A stretch of DNA of 64,000 nucleotides. Origin: Lysobacterales bacterium. GTDB lineage: Bacteria; Pseudomonadota; Gammaproteobacteria; Xanthomonadales; Xanthomonadaceae. The position numbers and the translations under genes were made by a program. Under the pieces are notes generated by a model that did not search any database, was not told the DNA's origin, and saw only the letters and a list, made by a program, of their open reading frames with translations. Shown here in pieces: positions 1 through 8,544 of this stretch (the stretch's first letter is position 1; each line of letters starts with the position of its first letter). The stretch spans positions 62,001-126,000 of the forward strand of contig JAGRJY010000183.1 of the NCBI GenBank assembly GCA_020442465.1, written 5' to 3'.

Positions 1-279
1 GCCGCGCAGCACCGCGTAGCTGACCAGCGGGATATTCTCCCAGGCCGAAAGCTGGTGGCCGCACTTCGGGCAATGTGAGGACTCCACCACGATGCCGGGT
101 GGCCGGTCGTCGGTCTCTTCAGGCAGTTCGAGCATCTCCCGGCTGTCCTGCTTCCACTGCCAGATCATCCGCTCGGGCAGGCGAAGAATGACCACGTTGA
201 GGAAGCTGCCGATCAGCAGGCCGAGCAAGCCGGCCAGCCACGGCGTCGCCGTGGCCATGAAGACATCGAACTCCGACAC
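1..279 (-). CDS. pilD: Prepilin peptidase PilD, N-terminal part (cut by window edge)
   Basis: PilD is the inner-membrane aspartic protease that cleaves the leader of type IV prepilins and N-methylates the new first residue. The visible part has an N-terminal membrane segment ending in GSFLNVVILRLP, then the zinc-binding region starting CPKCGH and the family motif ENIPLVSY. The second CXXC pair and the catalytic aspartates lie beyond the window. I chose GTG at 279, which lies 3 bases after the pilC stop; an in-frame ATG at 258 is the alternative. It is the last gene of a pilB-pilC-pilD run with almost no spacing, the standard arrangement apart from the absence of pilA between pilB and pilC. 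Confidence 0.93.
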   Translation of the reverse strand, partial: MSEFDVFMATATPWLAGLLGLLIGSFLNVVILRLPERMIWQWKQDSREMLELPEETDDRPPGIVVESSHCPKCGHQLSAWENIPLVSYAVLRG

Positions 280-282
280 CGA

Positions 283-1545
283 TCAGATCGCGGCGGCGAG
301 CTTGAAGATCGGCAGGTACATGCCGACGACCATGCCGCCGACGATGACGCCGATGATCAGCATCACGAACGGCTCGATCAGGCTCGACAGCGCATCCACC
401 GCGTTGTTGACCTCCTGCTCGTAGAACTCGGCCACCTTGAACAGCATGGTGTCGAGCGCGCCGGCCTCTTCGCCGATGGCGGTCATCTGGATGACCATGT
501 GCGGAAATACGCCGGTCTGGCGCATCGATGTGTTCAGCTGGTAGCCCACCGACACGTCCTCGCGCACGCGGTCGACGGCCTTGCTGAAGACGATATTGCC
601 GGTGGCGCCAGCGACCGTTTCGAGCGCTTCGACCAGCGGCACGCCGGCCTTGAAGGTGGTCGCCAGGGTGCGGGCGAATCGCGCAATCGCCGAGTTCTGC
701 ATGATCTCGCCGATCACCGGAATGCGTAGCGTGATCCGGTCGAGGAACTCTGCGAATCGCTCGGATCGTTTCTTCAGCTCGACCAGCCCCCAAATGGAGC
801 CCGCCATGGCGCCAAACACCAGCCACCAGTAAGCGATCATGAAGTCCGAGGCGGCGATGATCATCAGCGTGAACGCCGGCAGATCGGCGCCGAAGCTCTT
901 GAACACGTTCTGAAACTGCGGCACCACGAAGATCAGCAGGATCGCGCTGACCAGGATGGCGACCGCGATCACGACGGCGGGATAGAACATCGCCTTCTTG
1001 ATCTTGCCCTTCAGCGCCTCGGTGTTTTCCTTGTAAGTGGCGACCGTGTCGAGCACGGTTTCCAGCACGCCTGCTTGCTCACCCGCCTTCACCAGGTCGC
1101 GAAACAAGGTGTCGAACTGCACCGGATGCCGACCGAGTGCCTCGTGCAGCGTCGAACCGCTTTCGATCGAGCCGCGGATGTCGTCGAGCATCTCCTTCAT
1201 GCGGGGGTTGCTCTGGCCGCCGGAGATGATCTCGAACGCGGTGACCATCGGCACGCCCGACTGCATCATGGTGGCAATCTGCCTCGCGAAGATGGCGATG
1301 TCCTTCGCGGTGATGGTCTTGCCGGCCTTGCCGAACAGTGGTTTCGGCTTGGGCTTGACGACGGTGGGATTGATGCCCTGCTTGCGCAGTTCCGCCTTGA
1401 GCAGATTCGCGTTCTTCGAAAGCGTCTCGCCCTTCATCTTGGTGCCGCGCTTGTCGGTGCCTTCCCAGACAAACGGTTGCAGCGGATTCGGATTGCGAGG
1501 CGCCTGGGCTGGGCCCTTGCGCACAGCAGCTTTGGTGGCAGCCAT
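283..1545 (-). CDS. pilC: Type IV pilus inner-membrane platform protein PilC
   Basis: PilC is the polytopic platform protein that couples the cytoplasmic ATPases PilB and PilT to pilin insertion or removal. The 420 residues are normal for the family. Two T2SSF domains can be seen, one starting near residue 80 (AIFARQIATMMQSGVPM) and a second near residue 285 (IARFARTLATTFKAGVPLVEAL). Hydrophobic segments lie near residues 185-210, 225-250 and at the C-terminal end (LIEPFVMLIIGVIVGGMVVGM). The gene starts 3 bases after pilB ends and stops 3 bases before the pilD start, so the three genes are probably one transcript. Confidence is very high from motifs, length and context. Confidence 0.97.
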   Translation of the reverse strand: MAATKAAVRKGPAQAPRNPNPLQPFVWEGTDKRGTKMKGETLSKNANLLKAELRKQGINPTVVKPKPKPLFGKAGKTITAKDIAIFARQIATMMQSGVPMVTAFEIISGGQSNPRMKEMLDDIRGSIESGSTLHEALGRHPVQFDTLFRDLVKAGEQAGVLETVLDTVATYKENTEALKGKIKKAMFYPAVVIAVAILVSAILLIFVVPQFQNVFKSFGADLPAFTLMIIAASDFMIAYWWLVFGAMAGSIWGLVELKKRSERFAEFLDRITLRIPVIGEIMQNSAIARFARTLATTFKAGVPLVEALETVAGATGNIVFSKAVDRVREDVSVGYQLNTSMRQTGVFPHMVIQMTAIGEEAGALDTMLFKVAEFYEQEVNNAVDALSSLIEPFVMLIIGVIVGGMVVGMYLPIFKLAAAI

Positions 1546-1548
1546 CGG

Positions 1549-3273
1549 TTAGTCCTTGGTCACGCGGTTGATTTCGGCCAGGCTGGAGACTCCATTCCTG
1601 GCCTTGAGCAGGGCCGACTGGCGCAGATCATTGACGCCGGCCTTGCCGGCCGCGTCGGCGATCTGCAGCACGTTGCCGCCCTCGAGGATGATTCGCTGAA
1701 TTTCTTCAGCCATCGGCATCACCTGGTAGATGCCGGTGCGGCCCTTGTAGCCTTCGTTGCAGGCATCGCATCCGCCGGGATCGAACAGCGTCATGCCGGC
1801 GGCGATGTCTTCCTCGGTGAAGCCTTCTGCCAGCAGCGCATTGGCCGGCAGCTCGATCGGCTTCTTGCAGTCGTGCAGACGCCGGGCCAGGCGCTGGGCG
1901 ATCACCAGCGTCACCGACGACGTGATGTTGTAGGGCGCGATGCCCATGTTCATCAGGCGCGAGATGGTCTGGGGTGCGTCATTGGTGTGCAGGGTCGAGA
2001 GCACAAGATGCCCGGTCTGCGCCGCCTTGATCGCGATTTCGGCGGTTTCCAGGTCGCGAATTTCGCCGACCATGATCACGTCCGGGTCCTGGCGCAGGAA
2101 GCTGCGCAACGCAGCGGCGAAAGTCATGCCGCGCTTGACGTTCATCTGCACCTGATTGATGCCGGGCACGCGGATCTCGACCGGGTCCTCGGCGGTGGAG
2201 ATGTTGCGCTCCTCGGTGTTGAGAATGTTGAGGCCGGTATACAGCGACACCGTCTTGCCCGATCCGGTCGGGCCGGTGACCAGGATCATGCCGTACGGCT
2301 TGGCCAGCGCATCGAGATAGAGCTGCTTCTGGTTGGGCTCGTAGCCGAGCATGTCGATGCCGAGCTTGGCTGCGCTGCCGTCGAGCATACGCAGCACCAC
2401 CTTCTCACCGAACAGGGTGGGGCAGGTGCTGACGCGGAAGTCCATCGACTTGGTCTTGGACAGATTCAGCTTGATGCGTCCGTCCTGCGGCACCCGACGC
2501 TCAGCGATGTCCAGCGAGGACATGACCTTCAGGCGCGACGCGATGCGCGCGTTCAGCTTCGCTGGCGGCTTGGCCACCGCGCGCAGGATGCCGTCCATGC
2601 GGAAGCGCACCCGATACTCGGTCTCGTAGGGTTCGAAATGGATGTCCGAGGCGCCGCGCTTGATCGAATCCACCAGAATCTTGTTGACGAAGCGCACGAC
2701 CGGCGTGTCGTCGCCCTTGACGTCGACACCGCCGCCGCCCTCGTCGTCATCGTCGGTGTCACCGAGTTCAAGGTTCTCCAGGCCCTCGGCGTCCTCCATG
2801 TCCTCGGCCATCGAGTCGGCGGCGTTGAGGGCATTGTCGATCGCCTTGGTCAGCGCATCCATCGCGACCAGAATCGGCTCAACCGTCAGGTTGGCCTGGA
2901 ACTTGATCTCGTCGAGCGCACGCGAGTTCGTCGGGTCGCTGATGCCGACGAACAGGCGGTTGCCGCGCTTGTACAGCGGCAGCGCCTTGTGCGCGTTGAT
3001 CAGCTTCTCATCAACCAGCTTGACCGGCGCCTGATTGATGTCGAGGCTGCCGACATCGAAGATCGGCATGCCGAACTCCGACGACTGCGCCATGGCGATC
3101 TGCGCGGCCGAGGCCAATCGTTTCTCGGCCAGGTACGCGTGGATCGGCTGCTTGATCTTGGTCGCTTCGTCGATCGCGGTGCGGGCGTCGGCTTCGGACA
3201 AATGCCCGTCCATGACCAGCCGTCGGGCCAGTCCGGTGATGCCGACGAGATTGGGAGTGGCAACCGAACTCAT
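1549..3273 (-). CDS. pilB: Type IV pilus extension ATPase PilB
   Basis: PilB is the hexameric cytoplasmic ATPase that powers pilus extension. The 574-residue protein has an N-terminal MshEN/GspE_N-type domain, a typical secretion ATPase core with a Walker A motif (GPTGSGKT, about residue 340), Asp and His boxes (STLHTNDAPQTISRL), and a C-terminal cysteine pair (CDACNEGYKGRTG) of the zinc-binding element. An acidic low-complexity stretch (DTDDDDEGGGG) lies near residue 175. It is the first gene of the minus-strand pilB-pilC-pilD run and is divergent from a glycosyltransferase operon. In related Xanthomonads pilA sits next to pilB; here the pilins are about 24 kb away, beyond a glycan gene block. 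Confidence 0.97.
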   Translation of the reverse strand: MSSVATPNLVGITGLARRLVMDGHLSEADARTAIDEATKIKQPIHAYLAEKRLASAAQIAMAQSSEFGMPIFDVGSLDINQAPVKLVDEKLINAHKALPLYKRGNRLFVGISDPTNSRALDEIKFQANLTVEPILVAMDALTKAIDNALNAADSMAEDMEDAEGLENLELGDTDDDDEGGGGVDVKGDDTPVVRFVNKILVDSIKRGASDIHFEPYETEYRVRFRMDGILRAVAKPPAKLNARIASRLKVMSSLDIAERRVPQDGRIKLNLSKTKSMDFRVSTCPTLFGEKVVLRMLDGSAAKLGIDMLGYEPNQKQLYLDALAKPYGMILVTGPTGSGKTVSLYTGLNILNTEERNISTAEDPVEIRVPGINQVQMNVKRGMTFAAALRSFLRQDPDVIMVGEIRDLETAEIAIKAAQTGHLVLSTLHTNDAPQTISRLMNMGIAPYNITSSVTLVIAQRLARRLHDCKKPIELPANALLAEGFTEEDIAAGMTLFDPGGCDACNEGYKGRTGIYQVMPMAEEIQRIILEGGNVLQIADAAGKAGVNDLRQSALLKARNGVSSLAEINRVTKD

Positions 3274-3444
3274 AGGGCGTCCCCGTTCGCCGTCAATGCC
3301 TTACCCGACAATCTACTCTAATTCGTCAAGCTTCGAAACGCCATCTTCCGCCGGGTTCCGGGGGGAAGCCCGGCGTGCGACCATGTGCCCTGCGGTCGGC
3401 CCCCGGTCTGCCGCCCCCTGCCGGCGAACGAGATCCTGTCCCGC

Positions 3445-4299
3445 ATGCGCGTATCGGTCATTCTGCCCGCCAAGAACGAGAAAGTCGGGCTCGAACGGGT
3501 GCTTCCAGCGCTGAAGGCGCTGTTGCCGGATGCCGAGATCATTGTTTCCGATGACGGATCCAGCGATGGAACCGGCGCGTTCGCCACGGAGCAGGGCGTT
3601 CGCGTGGTGCGCTCACCCTATCCGGCGGGCAACGGGGCGGCCATCAAGCGCGGCGCCCGTGCCGCGACCGGCGACGTGCTGGTGTTCATGGATGCCGACG
3701 GTCAGCACGATCCGCAGCACATTCCTCTGCTGCTGGCCGAACTCGACAAGGGATTCGACATGGTCGTGGGTGCCCGGGGCGCTGAAGGACAGGCCAACCT
3801 GCACCGCGGTCTGGCGAACCGGCTCTACAACGCCCTGGCGAGCTGGATGACCGAACAGGATGTCCGGGACCTCACCTCGGGCTTCCGCGCCGTTCGCGCG
3901 GACAAGTTCCGCGAGTTCCTTCATCTGCTCCCGAACGGGTTTTCCTACCCGACCACGTCGACGATGGCGTTTTTCCGCAGCGCCTACCCGGTCGCCTACG
4001 TGCCGATCCCGGTGGGCCGACGGGTGGGTACTGCCAGCCATATTCGTCCGTTTCGCGATGGCGTGCGCTTCCTGCTGATCATCTTCAAGATCGCCACGCT
4101 GTACTCGCCGCTCAAGCTGTTCGCCCCGGTGGGGGGCGGGTTCTTCACCCTGGGCTGCGGCTACTACGCCTGGACCTATGCCCACCAGGGCCGCTTCACC
4201 AACATGAGTGCGCTGCTGCTGAGCGCTGCCGTGATCGTGTTCCTGATCGGATTGATCTCCGAGCAGATCACCGCGCTGACGTACCGGCGCAATGACTGA
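3445..4299 (+). CDS. GT2 polyprenyl-phosphate glycosyltransferase, DPM1/DPG-synthase type
   Basis: The protein (284 aa from the ATG at 3445) begins directly with a GT-A fold strand (MRVSVILPAKNE) and carries DDGSSDGT and the metal-binding DADGQHDP motif near residue 83. Two C-terminal hydrophobic segments lie at about residues 222-245 and 255-275. This architecture matches family 2 enzymes that move a sugar from a nucleotide donor to a polyprenyl phosphate at the inner membrane. Upstream in-frame sequence from 3385 is Pro/Cys-rich and does not look coding, so I took the internal ATG. It overlaps the next gene by 8 bases and heads a four-gene operon. The sugar cannot be told from sequence. Confidence 0.88.
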   Translation: MRVSVILPAKNEKVGLERVLPALKALLPDAEIIVSDDGSSDGTGAFATEQGVRVVRSPYPAGNGAAIKRGARAATGDVLVFMDADGQHDPQHIPLLLAELDKGFDMVVGARGAEGQANLHRGLANRLYNALASWMTEQDVRDLTSGFRAVRADKFREFLHLLPNGFSYPTTSTMAFFRSAYPVAYVPIPVGRRVGTASHIRPFRDGVRFLLIIFKIATLYSPLKLFAPVGGGFFTLGCGYYAWTYAHQGRFTNMSALLLSAAVIVFLIGLISEQITALTYRRND

Positions 4300-5455
4300 C
4301 GCGGAGCATCGGCCGGGTGCGCTGCTGCTGACCCGAAATCTGCCGCCGCTGCGTGGTGGCATGGAGCGTCTGAATGCGCACATGGCTCAAGCCCTGAGCC
4401 AGCATTTTGCGCTCGGCGTCTGCGGGCCGATCGGTTGTCGCGCGGAGCTGCCGCGCGGCGCCGAGGTACGCGAACACCCGGCGCGGCTGCTGCGCTTCCT
4501 GCCTGGCTGCCTGTTCTCGGCCCTCAGCCTTGCCCGGCGATTGCGACCGGATGTGGTCGTGGCGGGCAGTGGCCTGACCGCGCCGATTGCCCTGCTCGCC
4601 GCGCGATGGTTCGGCGCGCGCGCCGTGGCCTTTGCGCACGGGCTCGATCTGGTGGTGAGAAGCCGCGTGTACCGTGCGTTGTGGTTGCCCTGTCTGCGCC
4701 GGCTCGATCTGGTCCTGGTCAACAGCGCCAACACGCGCGCCCTCGCGATGGAGCGTGGCATCCCGGCGGATCGTCTGGCTGTGCTTCATCCCGGTACCGC
4801 CGTGCCCGGCCATGACGAGGAGGCCGGGCGCGCTTTTCGGGCCGAGACGGGGCTGACCGATCAGCCGCTGCTGCTGTCGGTGGGGCGGCTGACTCCGCGC
4901 AAAGGCCTGGCGGAATTTGTCCGCGGCGTGCTCCCGCGGATCGTGGCTGAGCGTCCTGGCACCACCTTGCTGGTCATCGGTGCCGATGCGCGGGACGCGC
5001 TGACCCACCGTACGGGCTCCGAGCAGGCACGCATCGAGCGGGCGGCGCAGGAGGCGGGCGTCGAAACGGCGATTCGATGGATGCCACCGTGTGACGACGC
5101 GACCCTTGCGCGCGCCTATCAGGCCGCGGATGTGCATGTTTTCCCCGTGCGGGAAACGCCCGGTGATGTCGAGGGATTCGGCATGGTGGCCATCGAGGCT
5201 GCGGCGCACGGCACGCCCACCGTGGCCTACGCTGTGGGTGGCGTGCCCGATGCCGTGGTCGAGGGGCGCAGCGGCACGTTGGTGTCGGCTGGAGACGAGG
5301 CGGCCTTTGCCCGAGCGGTGGTCGAGCTGATCGGCCCGACGACGCGCGGAAGCTGGCGCGATCGCTGCGTCGAGGCTGCGTCGGCCTTTGCCTGGGATCG
5401 GTTCAACACCCGGCTGATCGACCTGATTCGTGGCCCGCTGGAGACGCCCGCATGA
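4292..5455 (+). CDS. GT4 family glycosyltransferase
   Basis: This 387-residue protein has the two Rossmann-like halves of a GT-B fold. The N-terminal half has PPLRGGMERLNAHMAQ, typical of GT4 acceptor domains. The C-terminal half contains SVGRLTPRKGL and the nucleotide-sugar binding E-x7-E region (GDVEGFGMVAIEAAAHGTP). No membrane span is evident, so it probably works on the cytoplasmic face of the inner membrane on a lipid-linked acceptor. The start codon lies inside the end of the upstream GT2 gene and the stop overlaps the downstream methyltransferase, which indicates translational coupling. Donor and acceptor are unknown. Confidence 0.9.
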   Translation: MTDAEHRPGALLLTRNLPPLRGGMERLNAHMAQALSQHFALGVCGPIGCRAELPRGAEVREHPARLLRFLPGCLFSALSLARRLRPDVVVAGSGLTAPIALLAARWFGARAVAFAHGLDLVVRSRVYRALWLPCLRRLDLVLVNSANTRALAMERGIPADRLAVLHPGTAVPGHDEEAGRAFRAETGLTDQPLLLSVGRLTPRKGLAEFVRGVLPRIVAERPGTTLLVIGADARDALTHRTGSEQARIERAAQEAGVETAIRWMPPCDDATLARAYQAADVHVFPVRETPGDVEGFGMVAIEAAAHGTPTVAYAVGGVPDAVVEGRSGTLVSAGDEAAFARAVVELIGPTTRGSWRDRCVEAASAFAWDRFNTRLIDLIRGPLETPA

Positions 5456-6207
5456 GCGACAGCCAGGGCGGCCGACAGCCCGAACACGCGACCATCAAGC
5501 AGTTCTATGACGAGGACTATCACCGCGATGCGGGGGTGGGCGCACGCCTGCCGTGGCACCAGCGACAGGTGGCCGACCGGCTCGGAGCGATGGCCGGCAG
5601 GTCGGTGCTCGACATCGCCTGTGGCACCGGCGAATGGCTTGCCGAACTGCAGCGCCGGGGCGCCCGTGTGGCAGGCGTGGACATTTCCAGCCGCGCCGTG
5701 GAGGCCTGTCGCGCGCGCCTGCCCGATGCCGACATCCGGGAGTCCGTCGCCGAGAGCCTGCCTTTCGCGGACCAATCCTTCGATCTCGTCAGCTGCCTCG
5801 GTTCGCTGGAGCACTTTCTCGACCAGCCGGGCGCGCTGCGCGAGATGGTGCGTGTCGCGCGGCCGGGCGCGAGCATCCTGATCCTGGTGCCCAACGCTGG
5901 GTTCCTGACCCGCAGGCTGGGGCTCTATCGGGGCACCGGGCAGGCCGCAGTGCGCGAAACCGTACGGCCGCTCACCGAGTGGGACGCGATGCTGCGTGCG
6001 GAAGGATTGCGGGTGGTGACCCGCTGGCGCGACCTGCATACGCTGACCTGGAAGTGGATCACGCTTGGCCCGGCGTGGACCTGGCCGATGCGCTGCGCGC
6101 AGGCCCTGTCGCTCGCGATCTGGCCGATCTCATGGCAGTACCAGGTCTACTTCCGATGTGCGGCTCCCGACCACGGAGAGCTCGCAGCGCCCTCCCTCGA
6201 ATCATGA
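5452..6207 (+). CDS. Class I SAM-dependent methyltransferase
   Basis: This 251-residue protein has SAM-binding motif I (VLDIACGTGEWLAEL, about residues 48-62), an acidic residue at the end of strand 2 (VAGVDISSRAVE) and the FDLVSCLGSLEHF motif of Methyltransf_11-type enzymes. It overlaps the GT4 gene before it and the methyltransferase after it through ATGA junctions, so all four genes 3445-6941 look like one translationally coupled unit. In such units these enzymes usually methylate a sugar or terminate a glycan chain. The substrate is not known. Confidence 0.87.
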   Translation: MSDSQGGRQPEHATIKQFYDEDYHRDAGVGARLPWHQRQVADRLGAMAGRSVLDIACGTGEWLAELQRRGARVAGVDISSRAVEACRARLPDADIRESVAESLPFADQSFDLVSCLGSLEHFLDQPGALREMVRVARPGASILILVPNAGFLTRRLGLYRGTGQAAVRETVRPLTEWDAMLRAEGLRVVTRWRDLHTLTWKWITLGPAWTWPMRCAQALSLAIWPISWQYQVYFRCAAPDHGELAAPSLES

Positions 6208-6941
6208 TCGGCGGCTACTTCCGCGCGCTCTATCAGGACGCGATGGCGCGGGCCTATGACCGCGCCTATGACTCCATTGCCGAAGCGTCGGGTGGGGGCG
6301 GGGCTGTGCTGGACTGCGGCGCTGGCGCCGGCAGCAGCTTCGAGCGCCTGCATCGGACGGGCAAGATTCAGGCCGCGCAATATCGCGGCATCGAGTGGGA
6401 CGCCAGCCGAGTTGCCGCGGCGCGAGCGCGGCAACTCGATGTCGTGCAGGGCGACCTGAATCGTCCACTCGAGATCGAGGATGCGCGGTTCACCTGCGTC
6501 TACGGATTGTCCGCGCTCGAACACCTGCTCTACCCCTGCCAGTTCCTGCGTGAGTGTCGACGCGTGCTGCGGCCGGGAGGCCGCCTCGTGCTGCTGACGC
6601 CCAATATCAGCACGTACTTCACCGCGGCGCTGCTGATCGCGGGGCGGATGCCGTCCAGCGGTCCGCATCCCGATTCGAACGCGCTCCAGCAACGCAGCGA
6701 GGTGTTCAGGGTGGCCGATCACGCTGAGGACGCCAATGTGGAAGGGGACACCCCAGAGCATCGGCATCTGATCGTTTTCAGCTATCGGGTGCTTCGGGAC
6801 TATCTCGAGCTGCTCGGGTTCGTGGACATTCGCGGTGAAGGCTTCGGCCTGTATCCGTTTCCGCGCTGGATGCAACCGGCGCTCGAGCGCATCGATCCCT
6901 ATCACTGTCACCAGATGGTGTTCTCGGCCACGCGTCCGTAG
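6204..6941 (+). CDS. Class I SAM-dependent methyltransferase
   Basis: The start is the ATG at 6204, which overlaps the upstream stop as ATGA; the same frame is open further upstream but there it only shadows the preceding gene. The 245-residue product has motif I (VLDCGAGAGSSFERL), FTCVYGLSALEHLLYP and RPGGRLVLLTPN, typical of Methyltransf_11/23 proteins. It is the last gene of the 3445-6941 operon and is followed by a convergent glycosyltransferase. It is not an obvious recent duplicate of the methyltransferase before it. A sugar or lipid-glycan substrate is inferred from context only. Confidence 0.86.
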   Translation: MIGGYFRALYQDAMARAYDRAYDSIAEASGGGGAVLDCGAGAGSSFERLHRTGKIQAAQYRGIEWDASRVAAARARQLDVVQGDLNRPLEIEDARFTCVYGLSALEHLLYPCQFLRECRRVLRPGGRLVLLTPNISTYFTAALLIAGRMPSSGPHPDSNALQQRSEVFRVADHAEDANVEGDTPEHRHLIVFSYRVLRDYLELLGFVDIRGEGFGLYPFPRWMQPALERIDPYHCHQMVFSATRP

Positions 6942-6982
6942 ACCGCCTTGGCGCCACGGCGCGGAGCCGCTACGGGGAACAC

Positions 6983-8107
6983 CTAGACTTTCAGTGCGCG
7001 CTGCATCACGGCGAGAAGACGCGCGCCCTCGGTGTCCCAGGTCGGAACCGGCAGGTCCGGAACCACCGGGTCGCGCAGGCGCTGTTCGACAAGGCGCGCA
7101 AGTCCTTCGGCATCCTCGGGCGAGAACAGCACTTCGCGATGTTCCGACAGCAGGCGACTCATCGCGCCGACGTCGGCCACGACGACCGGAACCCGACAGG
7201 CCAGCGACTCGTACAGCTTCTGCGGAAAGCAATAGCGACCGAATGCGGAGTCGGCGTTGCAGACGACCGACAGGTCCATCGCACCGACTACATACGGCAC
7301 GTCGGCCGGCGGCAGTGATCCCAGGCGGTGCACGTGCGCATCGTCCACCGGCACGGGTAGCGATCCGTCGTCAGGGCCTGCCAGCACCAGGTGCAGATCC
7401 GACCGGCTCTGGCGAAGCACGCGAAATGCGTCCAGCAGCGCGCCGAGCCCGCGCGTGGCGGATATCGCCCCCGCCGTGCCGATGATGCAGGCGTCGTCCG
7501 GCAGTCCGAGTCGACGGCGGCAGGCCGACTTGTCCTGCGGAATGAACAGGCCGTCCGGGACCGCGTTGCCAATGGTCTCGACAGCGGCCGTGACGGCGTA
7601 TTCGTCGCGCACTTTTTCCGCCAGCGGTTCGCTCACGCAAGTCACTGCCCTGGCACGGCGCAGCGCCCGCCGCAGCAGCGCATTCATGCCGGGCATGCGA
7701 TGCAGCGGATAGCTCTCGAAGTTGTCGTACAGGTCCACCACCAGGCGCGCACCCAGTCGGCGCGCCGCCCACGCGCCCAACGTTGCGTGCAGCGTGTCCG
7801 AGCAGGCCCAGACAAGGTTGGGGCGGAAAGTCTCTGCGATGCCGTCGATCCTGCGCCGGTACGAACCGGAACCAAGGGGAAGCAGGCGCGACAGCTTGCT
7901 TGCGTCCCAGTCCACGCGACCGCCATGCGATTCATCCAGCACACTGACCTCGTCGCCGCCGCGGTAGCCGAGGCACAAGCCATGCACGATGGCGCCGTGC
8001 CGAGACAGTGCCAGAGGCAGTTCGCGGAAGCGGCCGTAGCGGTCGGCAATGAGGTCGCGCCCCATGTACTTCCGCTTGCTCAGCACCAATACGCGGACAT
8101 TCAGCAT
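6983..8107 (-). CDS. GT4 family glycosyltransferase
   Basis: The product (374 aa) starts MLNVRVLVLSKRKYMGRD at the ATG at 8107, preceded by GAGG at good spacing; the open frame upstream to 8329 is Arg/Ser-rich and looks non-coding. The GT-B fold shows in the middle (LVWACSDTLHATLGAWAARRLGARLVVDLYDNFES) and in the C-terminal nucleotide-sugar half (GTAGAISATRGLGALLDAF and the CRVPVVVADVGAM region). It is transcribed toward the 3445-6941 operon and divergently from the GT2 gene at 8545. Codon use is GC-rich like the left flank, unlike the genes just to its right. Substrate unknown. Confidence 0.86.
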   Translation of the reverse strand: MLNVRVLVLSKRKYMGRDLIADRYGRFRELPLALSRHGAIVHGLCLGYRGGDEVSVLDESHGGRVDWDASKLSRLLPLGSGSYRRRIDGIAETFRPNLVWACSDTLHATLGAWAARRLGARLVVDLYDNFESYPLHRMPGMNALLRRALRRARAVTCVSEPLAEKVRDEYAVTAAVETIGNAVPDGLFIPQDKSACRRRLGLPDDACIIGTAGAISATRGLGALLDAFRVLRQSRSDLHLVLAGPDDGSLPVPVDDAHVHRLGSLPPADVPYVVGAMDLSVVCNADSAFGRYCFPQKLYESLACRVPVVVADVGAMSRLLSEHREVLFSPEDAEGLARLVEQRLRDPVVPDLPVPTWDTEGARLLAVMQRALKV

Positions 8108-8544
8108 GAAGTCCCTCACCGGGGAAAGTGTACGGGCAGTGCTAGTCTGGAGCGTAGTCGACCGAACGGGTAGCTCCGCCAAGAGTCGGACAGGGCTCGA
8201 TGCGCGCTGCGATGCTCGGCCCTTCGGCTTCATCAGAGCGTTGACCCTGAACCTGTCGCCGGTGTTGCCCCGACTCGGAGCGGGATTGGAACGGGCTTTG
8301 CCGCATCCCCGAACGCCTCCGGCATGCATCGGCCAAGCACGCTTCGAGAAGCGCTCAGAGTGAACCTTCCGTCGTCCTTCCTACGCATGGCTGCTGTGTG
8401 AACATGGTAGCCATGCGTCGCAAGGCAAGCCCGTCCGCCTGGGAGGGTCGAACACATGCCCAGCGCACCCTATCGGAGCGGCTTGTCGGGACGACGAAGT
8501 AGACGCAAGGTATTCTCTTCCTCTCGTGCGGGTTGCCATGATCG
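8108..8544. other. Divergent intergenic region, 437 bp
   Basis: This stretch separates the minus-strand GT4 gene from the plus-strand GT2 gene and should hold both promoters. I see no convincing gene in it. Its only clear structure is a perfect 10-bp inverted repeat at 8383-8418, listed separately. Confidence 0.6.
8383..8418. repeat. Inverted repeat, 10-bp perfect arms, 16-bp loop
   Basis: The arms ACGCATGGCT and AGCCATGCGT are exact reverse complements. They sit between the divergent glycosyltransferase genes, about 130 bases before the GT2 start. It could be a protein-binding site, an mRNA hairpin, or the end of a small mobile element; nothing distinguishes these. Confidence 0.5.

Noticed and set aside
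1075..3321. 748-codon plus-strand open frame opposite pilB and pilC
   Set aside because: It is antisense to confidently identified genes and has a His/Arg/Leu/Gly-rich composition typical of GC-rich antisense frames.
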